A stretch of DNA of 64,000 bases from CAG-177 sp003514385 (lineage in GTDB: Bacteria; Bacillota; Clostridia; Oscillospirales; Acutalibacteraceae): assembly GCA_051920445.1 (NCBI GenBank), contig JBPPLN010000001.1, forward strand, positions 1,178,001 through 1,242,000. Reading direction: 5' to 3'. Shown in pieces: positions 6,757 through 14,369 of the stretch. Numbering within the stretch: the first letter of the stretch is position 1; every line of letters starts with the position of its first letter. Under the pieces are notes generated by a model. That model made no database searches, was not told the DNA's origin, and saw nothing but the letters and a program-made list of their open reading frames with translations. The position numbers were made by a program, and so were the translations under genes.

Positions 6757-8274
6757 ATGAGTAAAAAGCCTGTGCTTCTTTGCATCATGGACGGCTTTGG
6801 CAAGAATCCCGACACCTACGGCAACGCTATCGCCGCGGCGAAGAAGCCGAATCTTGACAGAATATTCGCGGAAAATCCGATGACATATATCGGCGCATCG
6901 GGTCTCGATGTCGGTCTGCCCGACGGACAGATGGGCAACAGCGAGGTCGGCCACACCAACATCGGCGCGGGCCGCGTTGTTTATCAGGAGCTTGTGCGCA
7001 TAACCAAGGCTATCGAGGACGGCTCGTTCTTCAAGAATCCCGCTCTCGTTGACGCCATGGAGAACTGCAAGAAGAACAACTCCGCGCTTCATCTCGCGGG
7101 TCTGCTCTCAAACGGCGGCGTTCACAGCCACAACACCCACCTCTATGCGCTGTTGAAGATGGCGAAAGATTTCGGCATCGAAAAAGTTTTTGTCCACTGC
7201 CTTATGGACGGACGCGATGTCTCCACAACCTCCGGCAAAGGCTTCATCGAGGAGCTTGAGCAGAAGATGAAGGAGATAGGCGTCGGCAAGATAGCTACCG
7301 TCGAGGGACGCTATTACGCCATGGACAGAGAGCGCAAGTTCGACCGAGTCGAAAAGACCTATCGCGCCATGACGAGCCTTGATGCTCCGAAGTTCGACGA
7401 CGCAGCCGCAATGATGGAGAAGTCATATGCCGACGGCGTGACCGACGAGTTCATCGTCCCCTGCGTCAGCAAGGATGCCGAGCCCGTCAAGGACGGAGAC
7501 AGCATCGTGTTCTTCAACTTTCGCCCCGACAGAGCGCGTGAAATCACCAGAGCTTTTGTCGATCCCGATTTCGACGGCTTCAAGCGCGAGAAAGAGCCCA
7601 AAGTTTTCTATGTCTGCATGACTCAGTACGAGGCGGAGATGCCCAACGTCGAAGTCGCATTCAAGCCCGAGAGAATCGACATGCCTCTGGGCGAGGTATT
7701 CAGCAAGGCGGGTCTTCGCCAGCTGAGAATCGCCGAGTTCACAAAATATGCTCATGTCACATTCTTCTTCAACGGCGGCAAAGAGACTGTCTACGAGGGC
7801 GAGGACAGAATCCTCATTGACTCCCCCGATGTCGCGACCTATGACCTCAAGCCCGAGATGAGCGCATACGAAGTCACCGACACGCTTGTCAATAAGATCA
7901 ACGAGGACATCTACGATGCGATAATCCTCAACTTCGCAAACTGCGACATGGTCGGCCACACCGGCGTGTTCGATGCAGCCGTCAAGGCTGTTGAGGCGGT
8001 CGACGCCTGCGTCGGCAGACTCGTTGACCTCGTCGCTTCCAAGGGCGGCGTAACGCTCATCACTGCGGATCACGGCAACGCGGACCGCATGATAGGCGAC
8101 GACGGCAAGCCCTTCACCCCGCACACAACGAACCCCGTTCCGTTCGTTGTTGTCGGCTATCCCTGCAAGCTCCGCGAGGGCGGCAAGCTCGGCGATATCG
8201 CGCCGACCATGCTCGAGATAATGCATCTCCCCCAGCCCGAGCAGATGACAGGCAAGAGCCTGATAGTAAAATAA
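6757..8274 (+). CDS. gpmI: 2,3-bisphosphoglycerate-independent phosphoglycerate mutase
   Basis: A 505-residue Mn-dependent enzyme that converts 3-phosphoglycerate to 2-phosphoglycerate. The alkaline-phosphatase-fold catalytic half has CIMDGFG near the N-terminus, the phospho-acceptor serine in QMGNSEVGHTNIGAGR and the metal ligands in NCDMVGHTG and TADHGNADRM. The inserted phosphotransferase domain includes HSHNTHLYALL, MDGRDVSTTS and RYYAMDRE. Length is standard (about 510). RBS GAAAGGAAAG. Last gene of the operon, followed by a strong terminator. Confidence 0.99.
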   Translation: MSKKPVLLCIMDGFGKNPDTYGNAIAAAKKPNLDRIFAENPMTYIGASGLDVGLPDGQMGNSEVGHTNIGAGRVVYQELVRITKAIEDGSFFKNPALVDAMENCKKNNSALHLAGLLSNGGVHSHNTHLYALLKMAKDFGIEKVFVHCLMDGRDVSTTSGKGFIEELEQKMKEIGVGKIATVEGRYYAMDRERKFDRVEKTYRAMTSLDAPKFDDAAAMMEKSYADGVTDEFIVPCVSKDAEPVKDGDSIVFFNFRPDRAREITRAFVDPDFDGFKREKEPKVFYVCMTQYEAEMPNVEVAFKPERIDMPLGEVFSKAGLRQLRIAEFTKYAHVTFFFNGGKETVYEGEDRILIDSPDVATYDLKPEMSAYEVTDTLVNKINEDIYDAIILNFANCDMVGHTGVFDAAVKAVEAVDACVGRLVDLVASKGGVTLITADHGNADRMIGDDGKPFTPHTTNPVPFVVVGYPCKLREGGKLGDIAPTMLEIMHLPQPEQMTGKSLIVK

Positions 8275-8285
8275 GACAAAAGTGT

Positions 8286-8318
8286 AAACCCCGGAGTTTT
8301 CGATAAGCTCCGGGGTTT
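8286..8318 (+). terminator. Terminator hairpin, first copy
   Basis: AAACCCCGGAG (8286-8296) and CTCCGGGGTTT (8308-8318). It is almost identical to the hairpin at 8556-8588, which carries the better T-run; a repeat element lies between them. Confidence 0.85.
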
Positions 8319-8555
8319 CAGTCTGTCGAAAAAGTCCGTCATGCACGGTCTCAAGGCTCCACTGTGTAAGGGGAGCTGTCACGGTGAAGCCGTGACTGAG
8401 GGGTTGTTGCGTAAAAGTTCAAAATACCCGACAATTTTGAAAAATTACAACTTATTCAAAGCAATCCCTCCAGTACTTTGTGCCGCCCTTTACACAAGAG
8501 AGGCATTGATTCTGAGCCCTGCGAAGCCCAAAAAACGGGTTTATCGATAAGCTAT
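8319..8555 (+). repeat. Palindromic mobile-looking element, copy 1
   Basis: A gene-free element of about 237 bp. One end begins CAGTCTGTCGAAAAAGTCC and continues with the hairpin GGCTCC ... GGGGAGC and a second hairpin GTCACGG/CCGTGAC; the other end is a diverged inverted version (TTTACACAAGAGAGGC) closing with GGGTTTATCGATAAG. A second copy in opposite orientation is at 23058-23288 and a partial copy at 42895-42975. Both full copies sit between duplicated terminator hairpins. No transposase is present. Confidence 0.75.
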
Positions 8556-8591
8556 AACCCCGGAGTTTTTGATAAAAGCTCCGGGGTTTTA
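8556..8591 (+). terminator. Terminator hairpin, second copy
   Basis: AACCCCGGAG (8556-8565) and CTCCGGGGTT (8579-8588) then TTATT. Near-duplicate of 8286-8318; its T-run lies on the plus strand, so it is oriented for gpmI although the neighbouring gene on its right is on the minus strand. Confidence 0.8.
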
Positions 8592-9548
8592 TTATATCTT
8601 TATCTGCCTATAGGCGATATACTCGCGGTCGTATGTGTAGGTTATGTGCAGCACCCCGCCGCGCTCGGTTATCGCGGGATAGGAGAACTCGCCGCCCTCC
8701 CTGTCCTCAAGGCGCATGAGCAAATTGAACGTCTCGCCGCCGTCCTCGGAGACGAGCAGATCGAGCGGCGAACGGCCGCCCCAGTTCTTTTTGACAGGGT
8801 TGCAGACGAGATAAATCTTCCCGTTCTCGGCGAGTACAAGATCGATGCCGCTGTTGTTGTTCGGCATCTTCGTGCGGTAAGCTATGCACCATGTCTCACC
8901 CTCATCGGACGAATCGCTGCGGTATATCCTGCCACGCGAGGTTCTTGTGAGCATATGCACATTGCCGTCCTCGCTCTGCCACAGGGTCGGCTGAATCATC
9001 GGGACATAAAAGCCTCTGAGCGCCTTTGTCGGCACGGTGCGCATGCGCTTCCATGTGCGGCAGTCGTCGTCCGAGATATCAACAAAGCAGACCCAGAGCG
9101 TATTTCTTTCGTCCGAAGCGGGCGCTATAACTCTGCCGCTTCTGAGCCTTATCGGCTTGTTCTTGACAGGTCCTCTGCCGCCGCCTATATCGCCCGGCAC
9201 AAGCTCGGCAGGCTTGCTCCAATCGACTCCGTTATCCGAGAGCGAAAAATATGTTTTCCACATCGGTATTTTCTTGCCGACTTTGAAAAAGAGCATCATT
9301 TTCCCGTCCGCGCGCCGAAAAAGCACCGGGTTCCAGTGCGGGATATTTCTGTCCGCGCTGACCCTGACCGGCTCGCTCCATCCGCCTTCGCTGCGCACGC
9401 TCGTCAGGATATCGACATCGTCGGCGCTCTCTTTTGTGCCCGCGAACCATGCGGCGACGACTCTGCCGTCGTCCAGCGGCAGAACGGTCGAGGCATGACA
9501 ACTCTCAGTCGGCTTGTTTTCAAATATAAATTCCTTCAAATTTTCCAA
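8592..9548 (-). CDS. Sialidase-like BNR-repeat protein (predicted neuraminidase, cytoplasmic)
   Basis: A 318-residue beta-propeller protein of the predicted-neuraminidase group (BNR_2/COG4692-like). It shows the family opening SCHASTVLPLDDG and AAWFAGT, several Asp-box turns (SDNGVDWS, SDEGETW, SEDGGETF), GGRGPVKNKPIRL and NNNSGIDL. No signal peptide, so it should act in the cytoplasm on small imported sugars, but substrate is unknown and sialic-acid activity is not proven. Start is a TTG at 9548 behind AAGGGATAAGC. A lipoprotein paralogue sharing most of these motifs lies at 34209-35525. It stands alone behind its own consensus promoter. Confidence 0.85.
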   Translation of the reverse strand: MENLKEFIFENKPTESCHASTVLPLDDGRVVAAWFAGTKESADDVDILTSVRSEGGWSEPVRVSADRNIPHWNPVLFRRADGKMMLFFKVGKKIPMWKTYFSLSDNGVDWSKPAELVPGDIGGGRGPVKNKPIRLRSGRVIAPASDERNTLWVCFVDISDDDCRTWKRMRTVPTKALRGFYVPMIQPTLWQSEDGNVHMLTRTSRGRIYRSDSSDEGETWCIAYRTKMPNNNSGIDLVLAENGKIYLVCNPVKKNWGGRSPLDLLVSEDGGETFNLLMRLEDREGGEFSYPAITERGGVLHITYTYDREYIAYRQIKI

Positions 9549-9581
9549 AGCTTATCCCTTACCTTAACTTTTGTTGTTATC

Positions 9582-9611
9582 ATTATAGAATCCCGCAGCC
9601 CGGAATGTCAA
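9582..9611 (-). promoter_or_regulatory. Promoter of the cytoplasmic sialidase-like gene
   Basis: Minus strand TTGACA (9606-9611), 18-base spacer, TATAAT (9582-9587): both hexamers perfect. Confidence 0.8.
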
Positions 9612-9710
9612 CTTCGGGTCGCAAATTTCAACTCATTTTCAAACAATATATTCGCACATCGAACCATTTCTGCAAATTACATTTAATTTTCTAAATTTTT
9701 CTCTCAATCA

Positions 9711-9739
9711 TTGACAGTATTGCCATTAAATGGTACAAT
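9711..9739 (+). promoter_or_regulatory. Promoter of the AbrB-type gene
   Basis: TTGACA (9711-9716), 17-base spacer, TACAAT (9734-9739), 45 bases before the start codon. Confidence 0.85.
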
Positions 9740-9783
9740 GGAGTCGAAATAGGGTATAGGTCAAATATAGGAGGTCTTTAAAA

Positions 9784-10047
9784 ATGGAATCATTGGGTAT
9801 CGTCAGGAAGATTGACGAGACCGGACGCATCGTACTGCCAAAGGATTTCAGGCGCAGGCTCGCGCTTGAGCCCAACGCGGACGCGGTGGAGCTTTTTGCG
9901 GACGGAGATCAGATCATTATCCGCAAATATGCCGCACGCTGTATATTCTGCGGCTCGTCCGACAACACGATCGAGTTTTCCGGCAAGAGAGTCTGCAAAG
10001 ACTGCTCTTCGAGACTCAGCGAAGTCATTCGACTGCAGAGCAAATAA
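9784..10047 (+). CDS. AbrB-family transition-state regulator with zinc-ribbon tail
   Basis: An 87-residue DNA-binding protein. Residues 5-50 are an AbrB/SpoVT-type swapped-hairpin domain (GIVRKIDETGRIVLPKDFRR); residues 54-78 hold two C-x-x-C pairs (CIFCGS ... VCKDC), a zinc ribbon often seen in clostridial AbrB-like regulators. Such proteins are dimeric or tetrameric global regulators of stationary-phase and sporulation genes. RBS AGGAGG. It is monocistronic behind a near-consensus promoter and shares a bidirectional terminator with the Mrp gene. Confidence 0.93.
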   Translation: MESLGIVRKIDETGRIVLPKDFRRRLALEPNADAVELFADGDQIIIRKYAARCIFCGSSDNTIEFSGKRVCKDCSSRLSEVIRLQSK

Positions 10048-10060
10048 TAACGCAAAGAGA

Positions 10061-10095
10061 AAAATCCGCCGAATGTTTTTTCGGCGGATTTTTTA
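10061..10095. terminator. Bidirectional terminator
   Basis: AAAATCCGCCGAA (10061-10073) and TTCGGCGGATTTT with T-runs on both strands; it serves the convergent AbrB and Mrp genes. Confidence 0.85.
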
Positions 10096-10103
10096 TATTC
10101 TTT

Positions 10104-10919
10104 TTACAGCTTCTCTATCGCTTCGACGGCATCTTTTACATACTTGTCGCCGACAAGCTCTGCCGCGCCCTCGTCAATGAGCTTCGCGGTCTTTTCTTCC
10201 ATCGGGATTTTGCCGAGCACGGGCACGCCGAGCTCCTTGGCGGTCTCGTCGATGTGGCTCTCGCCGAACACCTTTATCTGCCTGCCGCAGTCCGGGCAGA
10301 GAACATAGCTCATGTTCTCGACCAGTCCGAGCACGGGGATGTTCATCAGCTTTGCCATGTTGAAAGCCTTTTTGACTATCATTGTGACAAGATCCTGCGG
10401 GGTCGTGACGATAATTATTCCGTCGACGGGCAGGCTCTGGAAAACGGTCAGCGGCACATCGCCCGTTCCGGGAGGCATATCAACGAACATGTAGTCGACA
10501 TCGCCCCAGACAACCTCCGACCAGAACTGCTGGATAACACCGGCAATGACAGGGCCGCGCCAGACTACCGGCGCATCCTCTTTTTCGAGCAGGAGATTGA
10601 CTGACATTATTTTTATCCCGGTCTTGCTCTCCATGGGCAGGAGTCCGCGCTCGTCGCCGACGGCGTTGCCGTGGAGACCGAACGACTTCGGTATGGACGG
10701 GCCGGTGACATCGGCGTCCATTATAGCGGTCGCGTGTCCGCGCGCCTGCATAGCAGAAGCGAGCAGGCTCGTCACAAGGGACTTGCCGACGCCGCCCTTT
10801 CCGCTGACTACGCCGATAACTTTTTTAACATTGCTGAACTGACCGCACGGAACGCGCAGGTCTTTTTCAGAGCACTTTGATGAGCATGTTGAGCAATCGT
10901 GGGTGCATCCTTCACTCAT
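10104..10919 (-). CDS. mrp: Mrp/NBP35-family iron-sulfur carrier P-loop ATPase
   Basis: A 271-residue cytoplasmic ATPase thought to assemble or carry iron-sulfur clusters. It has the deviant Walker A GKGGVGKSLVTS, switch DADVTGPSIPKSFG, Walker B-like DMPPGTGDVPL and the conserved C-x-x-C (LCPDCGRQ) that bridges a cluster between subunits. The N-terminus adds a Cys-rich stretch (CTHDCSTCSSKC), as in NBP35-type proteins and many clostridial Mrp homologues. Start ATG 10919 behind AAAGGAAG. No partner genes adjacent. Confidence 0.93.
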   Translation of the reverse strand: MSEGCTHDCSTCSSKCSEKDLRVPCGQFSNVKKVIGVVSGKGGVGKSLVTSLLASAMQARGHATAIMDADVTGPSIPKSFGLHGNAVGDERGLLPMESKTGIKIMSVNLLLEKEDAPVVWRGPVIAGVIQQFWSEVVWGDVDYMFVDMPPGTGDVPLTVFQSLPVDGIIIVTTPQDLVTMIVKKAFNMAKLMNIPVLGLVENMSYVLCPDCGRQIKVFGESHIDETAKELGVPVLGKIPMEEKTAKLIDEGAAELVGDKYVKDAVEAIEKL

Positions 10920-11053
10920 TTTAAAACTTCCTTTCGGTTATATATCTGTTGAATATCTTTTAGTATATGTATCGTCCGCATGGACAACACATCGATTATC
11001 AATAAAATCGGATCTGCCTTTTATTGCTGGGATTGAGACTTTTGGGTGTTTCC

Positions 11054-11090
11054 TTTTGTAGGGGTCGGCGACTCGACGACCCCTACAAAA
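11054..11090. repeat. Isolated 14-bp palindromic hairpin
   Basis: TTTTGTAGGGGTCG (11054-11067) and CGACCCCTACAAAA (11077-11090) are perfect complements. It could terminate the minus-strand acyltransferase-like gene (stop at 11111), but its core also resembles fragments in the repeat-rich gap near 42770. The rest of 10920-11110 has no gene. Confidence 0.55.
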
Positions 11091-11110
11091 GCGCTTATAT
11101 GAGAAACTTG

Positions 11111-11881
11111 TTATTTTGCTATGATCTTTTCAACGACCCAGAGTATGCCGTAGATAATTGGCTGATGGGCTATATATATCACAAGTGCGTGGCGCCCGAG
11201 AAAGCACAGAGCCTTTGAGCGTTGGCGATAAGTGAACGCGGGGAATCTGCCGTTCGCCGCATATACGCCGACAAATGTGCCGGTCAGGAACATAAACAAA
11301 TGCGGCAGCAGCGGGAAATAATCCGCCGAATGAAACGAGGAGTTGAAAAATCCGAGCGGCATGAAGTAGTTGGTTCTGTAGAGCACGGCGGGCAGATCAA
11401 ATGTCTTGAGTCCCGCTATGCCGACATATCCCGCCGACACGCCGTAGGTGAAAATATATATTGCTATACATACTATAATGCCGACTATCGGGTTTATCTT
11501 ATCGAGTCCCGTGCGCAGCGCCGAGAAGATGAGCATCGACAGCGAGAGCAGATGGAGTATACCGAAATATATCTCCGCGCCCTCGAAGTGCATCATCGGC
11601 ATGATAACAGCCGTCACGACGGTCAGCGCGAGCGCGACGCATAAAAGGCGCACGCCTCGTTTAGTATTATTGTGAGACAGGCGCGAGGATATGCCGGATA
11701 TGACTATAAACAGCGCCGCAAAAAACGGCTCTGCAGGGGTGAAGAAATCGAGCAGCTTTGTGCCGATTGCAATGTTGAAGAACTCGGACATACTGTAAAA
11801 CGCATGATAGAACACCATGCAGAACACGGCAAGCCCGCGAAGCTCGTCGAGCAGATATATTCTTTTCTTTCCGGCTGCCAC
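11111..11881 (-). CDS. DUF1624/heparan-alpha-glucosaminide N-acetyltransferase-like membrane protein
   Basis: A 256-residue multi-pass membrane protein. Start is GTG 11881, because GGGAGG lies five bases before it; the open frame extends further upstream with no signal. The N-terminus KRIYLLDELRGLAVFCMVFY is typical of the DUF1624/HGSNAT catalytic family, which moves acyl groups across membranes onto sugars; the LDELRG motif and SGISSRLSHNNTKRG are characteristic. About seven hydrophobic helices follow. Substrate unknown. Divergent from purB with overlapping promoter regions. Confidence 0.8.
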   Translation of the reverse strand: MAAGKKRIYLLDELRGLAVFCMVFYHAFYSMSEFFNIAIGTKLLDFFTPAEPFFAALFIVISGISSRLSHNNTKRGVRLLCVALALTVVTAVIMPMMHFEGAEIYFGILHLLSLSMLIFSALRTGLDKINPIVGIIVCIAIYIFTYGVSAGYVGIAGLKTFDLPAVLYRTNYFMPLGFFNSSFHSADYFPLLPHLFMFLTGTFVGVYAANGRFPAFTYRQRSKALCFLGRHALVIYIAHQPIIYGILWVVEKIIAK

Positions 11882-11945
11882 GGCGCACCTCCCTGTATTC
11901 GGTAATGTATATTCTATCACAACCGCTCTATTTTGCAAGCCTTTC

Positions 11946-11975
11946 TTGACAACAGACGGGTTTTCGCCGTATAAT
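11946..11975 (+). promoter_or_regulatory. purB promoter
   Basis: TTGACA (11946-11951), 18-base spacer, TATAAT (11970-11975). A divergent minus-strand promoter (TTGCAA, 16 bases, TAGAAT) for the membrane acyltransferase-like gene lies just to the left around 11910-11940. Confidence 0.8.
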
Positions 11976-12027
11976 TTTATAGTATGTCAATACGACTTCA
12001 AATAAAACGGCAAAGGATGGGCTCAGC

Positions 12028-13458
12028 ATGAAAGACACCTATGAATCCCCGCTCAACTCCCGCTACGCGAGCGACCGAATGAAATATATCTTCTCGCCGG
12101 ACTTCAAATTCAGAACATGGCGCAGGCTCTGGATAGCTCTCGCAGAGAGCGAAAAGGAGCTCGGGCTCAACATAACGGACGAGCAGATAGCCGAACTCAA
12201 GGCGCACAAGGACGACATAAACTATGATGTCGCCGCCGCCCGCGAAAAAGAAGTCCGCCACGATGTTATGTCCCATGTTTACGCCTACGGAGTGCAGTGC
12301 CCGCACGCAAAGCCGATAATCCACCTCGGCGCAACCTCCTGCTATGTCGGCGACAACACCGATGTTATTATCATGCGCGAGGCGATGCTGCTCATCCGCA
12401 AGGAGCTTGTCAATCTGCTCAATGTTCTCGCGAAATTTGCCGTTGAATATAAGGACATGCCCTGCCTCGCCTTCACTCATTTCCAGCCCGCTCAGCCCAC
12501 GACTGTCGGCAAGCGTGCCGCGCTCTGGCTCAATGAATTCCTCATGGACTTCCAGAACCTCGAGTTCCAGCTCTCACAGCTCAAATTACTCGGCTCAAAA
12601 GGCACGACCGGCACGCAGGCGTCGTTCATGGAGCTTTTTGACAACGACACCGACAAGGTCAAGGCCCTCGACAAGATGATAGCCGAAAAAATGGGCTTTG
12701 ACAGCTGTTTTGCGGTCTCCGGTCAGACATATTCGAGAAAGCTCGACTATCAGATGCTGACCGTCCTCTGCGGCATAGCGATGTCGGCGACAAAGTTCTC
12801 AAATGACATCCGTCTGCTCCAGCACATGAAAGAGATAGAAGAGCCGTTCGAGAAGCATCAGATCGGCTCATCGGCGATGGCATATAAGCGCAACCCGATG
12901 AGAAGCGAGCGCATAGCCTCGCTCTCGCGATATATCATAGCGGACATACAGAACACAGCGATGACCTCCGGCGCGCAGTGGTTCGAGCGCACGCTCGACG
13001 ACTCGGCGAACAAGCGCCTGAGCGTTCCCGAGGCTTTCCTCGCCGCCGACGCGGTGCTCGACCTGTGCATCAATGTTGCGGACGGACTCGTGGTATATCC
13101 GAAGATGATAGAGAAGCACCTGCTCGAAGAGCTGCCGTTCATGGCGACCGAAAACATCATGATGGAGGCGGTCAAGCGCGGCGGGGACAGGCAGGAGCTG
13201 CACGAAAAGATCCGCGTTCACTCAATGGACGCCGGCAGAGTCGTCAAGGCCGAGGGCGGCAAAAACGATCTGCTCGACAGGATAGCCGCAGACAGCGCAT
13301 TCGGCGTAACGCGCGAGGAGCTTGAGGGCATAATGAAGCCCGAAAACTTCGTCGGCCGCGCTCCCCAGCAGACCCAGGAATTCGTGGACAATGAGATTCA
13401 GCCGATACTTGACAAATACTCCGACCTGCTCGGACTTGATGTGGAAATAAAGGTGTAA
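12028..13458 (+). CDS. purB: Adenylosuccinate lyase
   Basis: A 476-residue fumarase-superfamily enzyme that removes fumarate from SAICAR and from adenylosuccinate in purine synthesis. Family signature GSSAMAYKRNPMRSERI carries the flexible catalytic loop serine; HLGATSCYVGDNTD and THFQPAQPTTVGKR hold substrate-binding histidines. Length fits the longer clostridial/eukaryote-like PurB type (about 475). RBS AAAGGATGG, ATG 12028. A GtrA-like gene begins four bases after the stop, suggesting co-transcription although no functional link is evident. No other pur genes are nearby. Confidence 0.98.
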   Translation: MKDTYESPLNSRYASDRMKYIFSPDFKFRTWRRLWIALAESEKELGLNITDEQIAELKAHKDDINYDVAAAREKEVRHDVMSHVYAYGVQCPHAKPIIHLGATSCYVGDNTDVIIMREAMLLIRKELVNLLNVLAKFAVEYKDMPCLAFTHFQPAQPTTVGKRAALWLNEFLMDFQNLEFQLSQLKLLGSKGTTGTQASFMELFDNDTDKVKALDKMIAEKMGFDSCFAVSGQTYSRKLDYQMLTVLCGIAMSATKFSNDIRLLQHMKEIEEPFEKHQIGSSAMAYKRNPMRSERIASLSRYIIADIQNTAMTSGAQWFERTLDDSANKRLSVPEAFLAADAVLDLCINVADGLVVYPKMIEKHLLEELPFMATENIMMEAVKRGGDRQELHEKIRVHSMDAGRVVKAEGGKNDLLDRIAADSAFGVTREELEGIMKPENFVGRAPQQTQEFVDNEIQPILDKYSDLLGLDVEIKV

Positions 13459-13461
13459 AAA

Positions 13462-13971
13462 ATGGAAAAATTAAAGGCAATATTCAAAAAGATAGTCAAC
13501 AAAGAAACAATACTCTATATCGTCTTTGGCGTGCTGACGACGCTCGTCAACTTCGTCGCATTCAAGCTGTTCACAATGGTGTTCGACAAACTCGTATCAT
13601 CTCAGCTCGGCGTTCACATCTCGAATGTCCTCGCGTGGATATTCGCGGTCGCGTTCGCCTATGTCACGAACAAGCTGTTCGTCTTTGAGAGCAAGAGCTG
13701 GGAGGGCAAGGTGCTTGCAAAAGAGATTCCGTCGTTCGTCGCGGCAAGACTCTTCTCCCTCGGCGTCGAGGAGCTCGGACTCATTATCTTCGTAAACTTC
13801 CTGCACTTCGACAGCAAGGTTTTCCACATCCCGCTGATAAACTTCGACCTCAGCGGCGAAATGACTGCAAAAATAATCCTCGCAGTCGTCGTGGTCATCC
13901 TCAACTACTTCTTCAGCAAGCTCATCATCTTCAAAAAGAAGAAAGCTCCAGAGCAGGAAAAGGCAGAATAA
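13462..13971 (+). CDS. GtrA-family membrane protein
   Basis: A 169-residue protein with four hydrophobic helices in the GtrA pattern: YIVFGVLTTLVNFVAFKLF, NVLAWIFAVAFAYVTNKLFV with FES, then SFVAARLFSLGVEELG and VVVVILNYFFSKLIIFKKKK. GtrA-like proteins are linked to moving lipid-linked sugars or to cell-surface polysaccharide synthesis. The tail is lysine-rich and cytoplasmic. The start lies in the purB tail (GGTGTAAAAAATG), so translation is probably coupled. Substrate unknown. Confidence 0.9.
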   Translation: MEKLKAIFKKIVNKETILYIVFGVLTTLVNFVAFKLFTMVFDKLVSSQLGVHISNVLAWIFAVAFAYVTNKLFVFESKSWEGKVLAKEIPSFVAARLFSLGVEELGLIIFVNFLHFDSKVFHIPLINFDLSGEMTAKIILAVVVVILNYFFSKLIIFKKKKAPEQEKAE

Positions 13972-13989
13972 ATCAAAAATAGCAGTATG

Positions 13990-14024
13990 AATCTCCCGTC
14001 AGACACACGGCGGGAGATTTTTTC
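13990..14024 (+). terminator. purB-gtrA terminator
   Basis: ATCTCCCG (13991-13998) pairs with CGGGAGAT (14011-14018), then TTTTTTC. Confidence 0.9.
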
Positions 14025-14054
14025 GGCAAATCCGAACTTTTTATGTAAAAAGGC

Positions 14055-14082
14055 TTGCAATTTCTGAAAAAGTGTGTATAAT
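14055..14082 (+). promoter_or_regulatory. tRNA-fMet promoter
   Basis: TTGCAA (14055-14060), 16-base spacer, TATAAT (14077-14082), 30 bases before the mature tRNA 5' end. Confidence 0.8.
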
Positions 14083-14111
14083 ATAGTAACGCACTGAGGA
14101 ACAGAATATAT

Positions 14112-14187
<76 letters not shown>

Positions 14188-14226
14188 GAAAAAGTACTTG
14201 CAAAAGCAAGTGCTTTTTGTTTTTTC
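14188..14226 (+). terminator. tRNA-fMet terminator
   Basis: AAAGTACTTGC (14191-14201) and GCAAGTGCTTT (14206-14216), then a T-rich run. Confidence 0.85.
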
Positions 14227-14340
14227 ATTGAAACTTGCCATTACGAGCAAATAAAGCGGCCGAGTTTCAGATGTAAAATGTTTGCGGCGCAGAAATGTTC
14301 TTGCCATTCTATACAGCGCCGCTCTTCATATCTAACGCAA

Positions 14341-14365
14341 ACCCCGCTTCTTTCGAAGCGGGGCT
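14341..14365. terminator. Terminator hairpin at the MFS gene 3' end
   Basis: CCCCGCTTC (14342-14350) and GAAGCGGGG (14355-14363). T-rich on both sides, five bases before the MFS stop codon. Confidence 0.7.
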
Positions 14366-14369
14366 GATT

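Noticed and set aside
8478..9686. 402-codon plus-strand frame opposite the cytoplasmic sialidase-like gene
   Set aside because: Overlaps a gene with conserved Asp-boxes and its own consensus promoter; its own translation is composition-driven.
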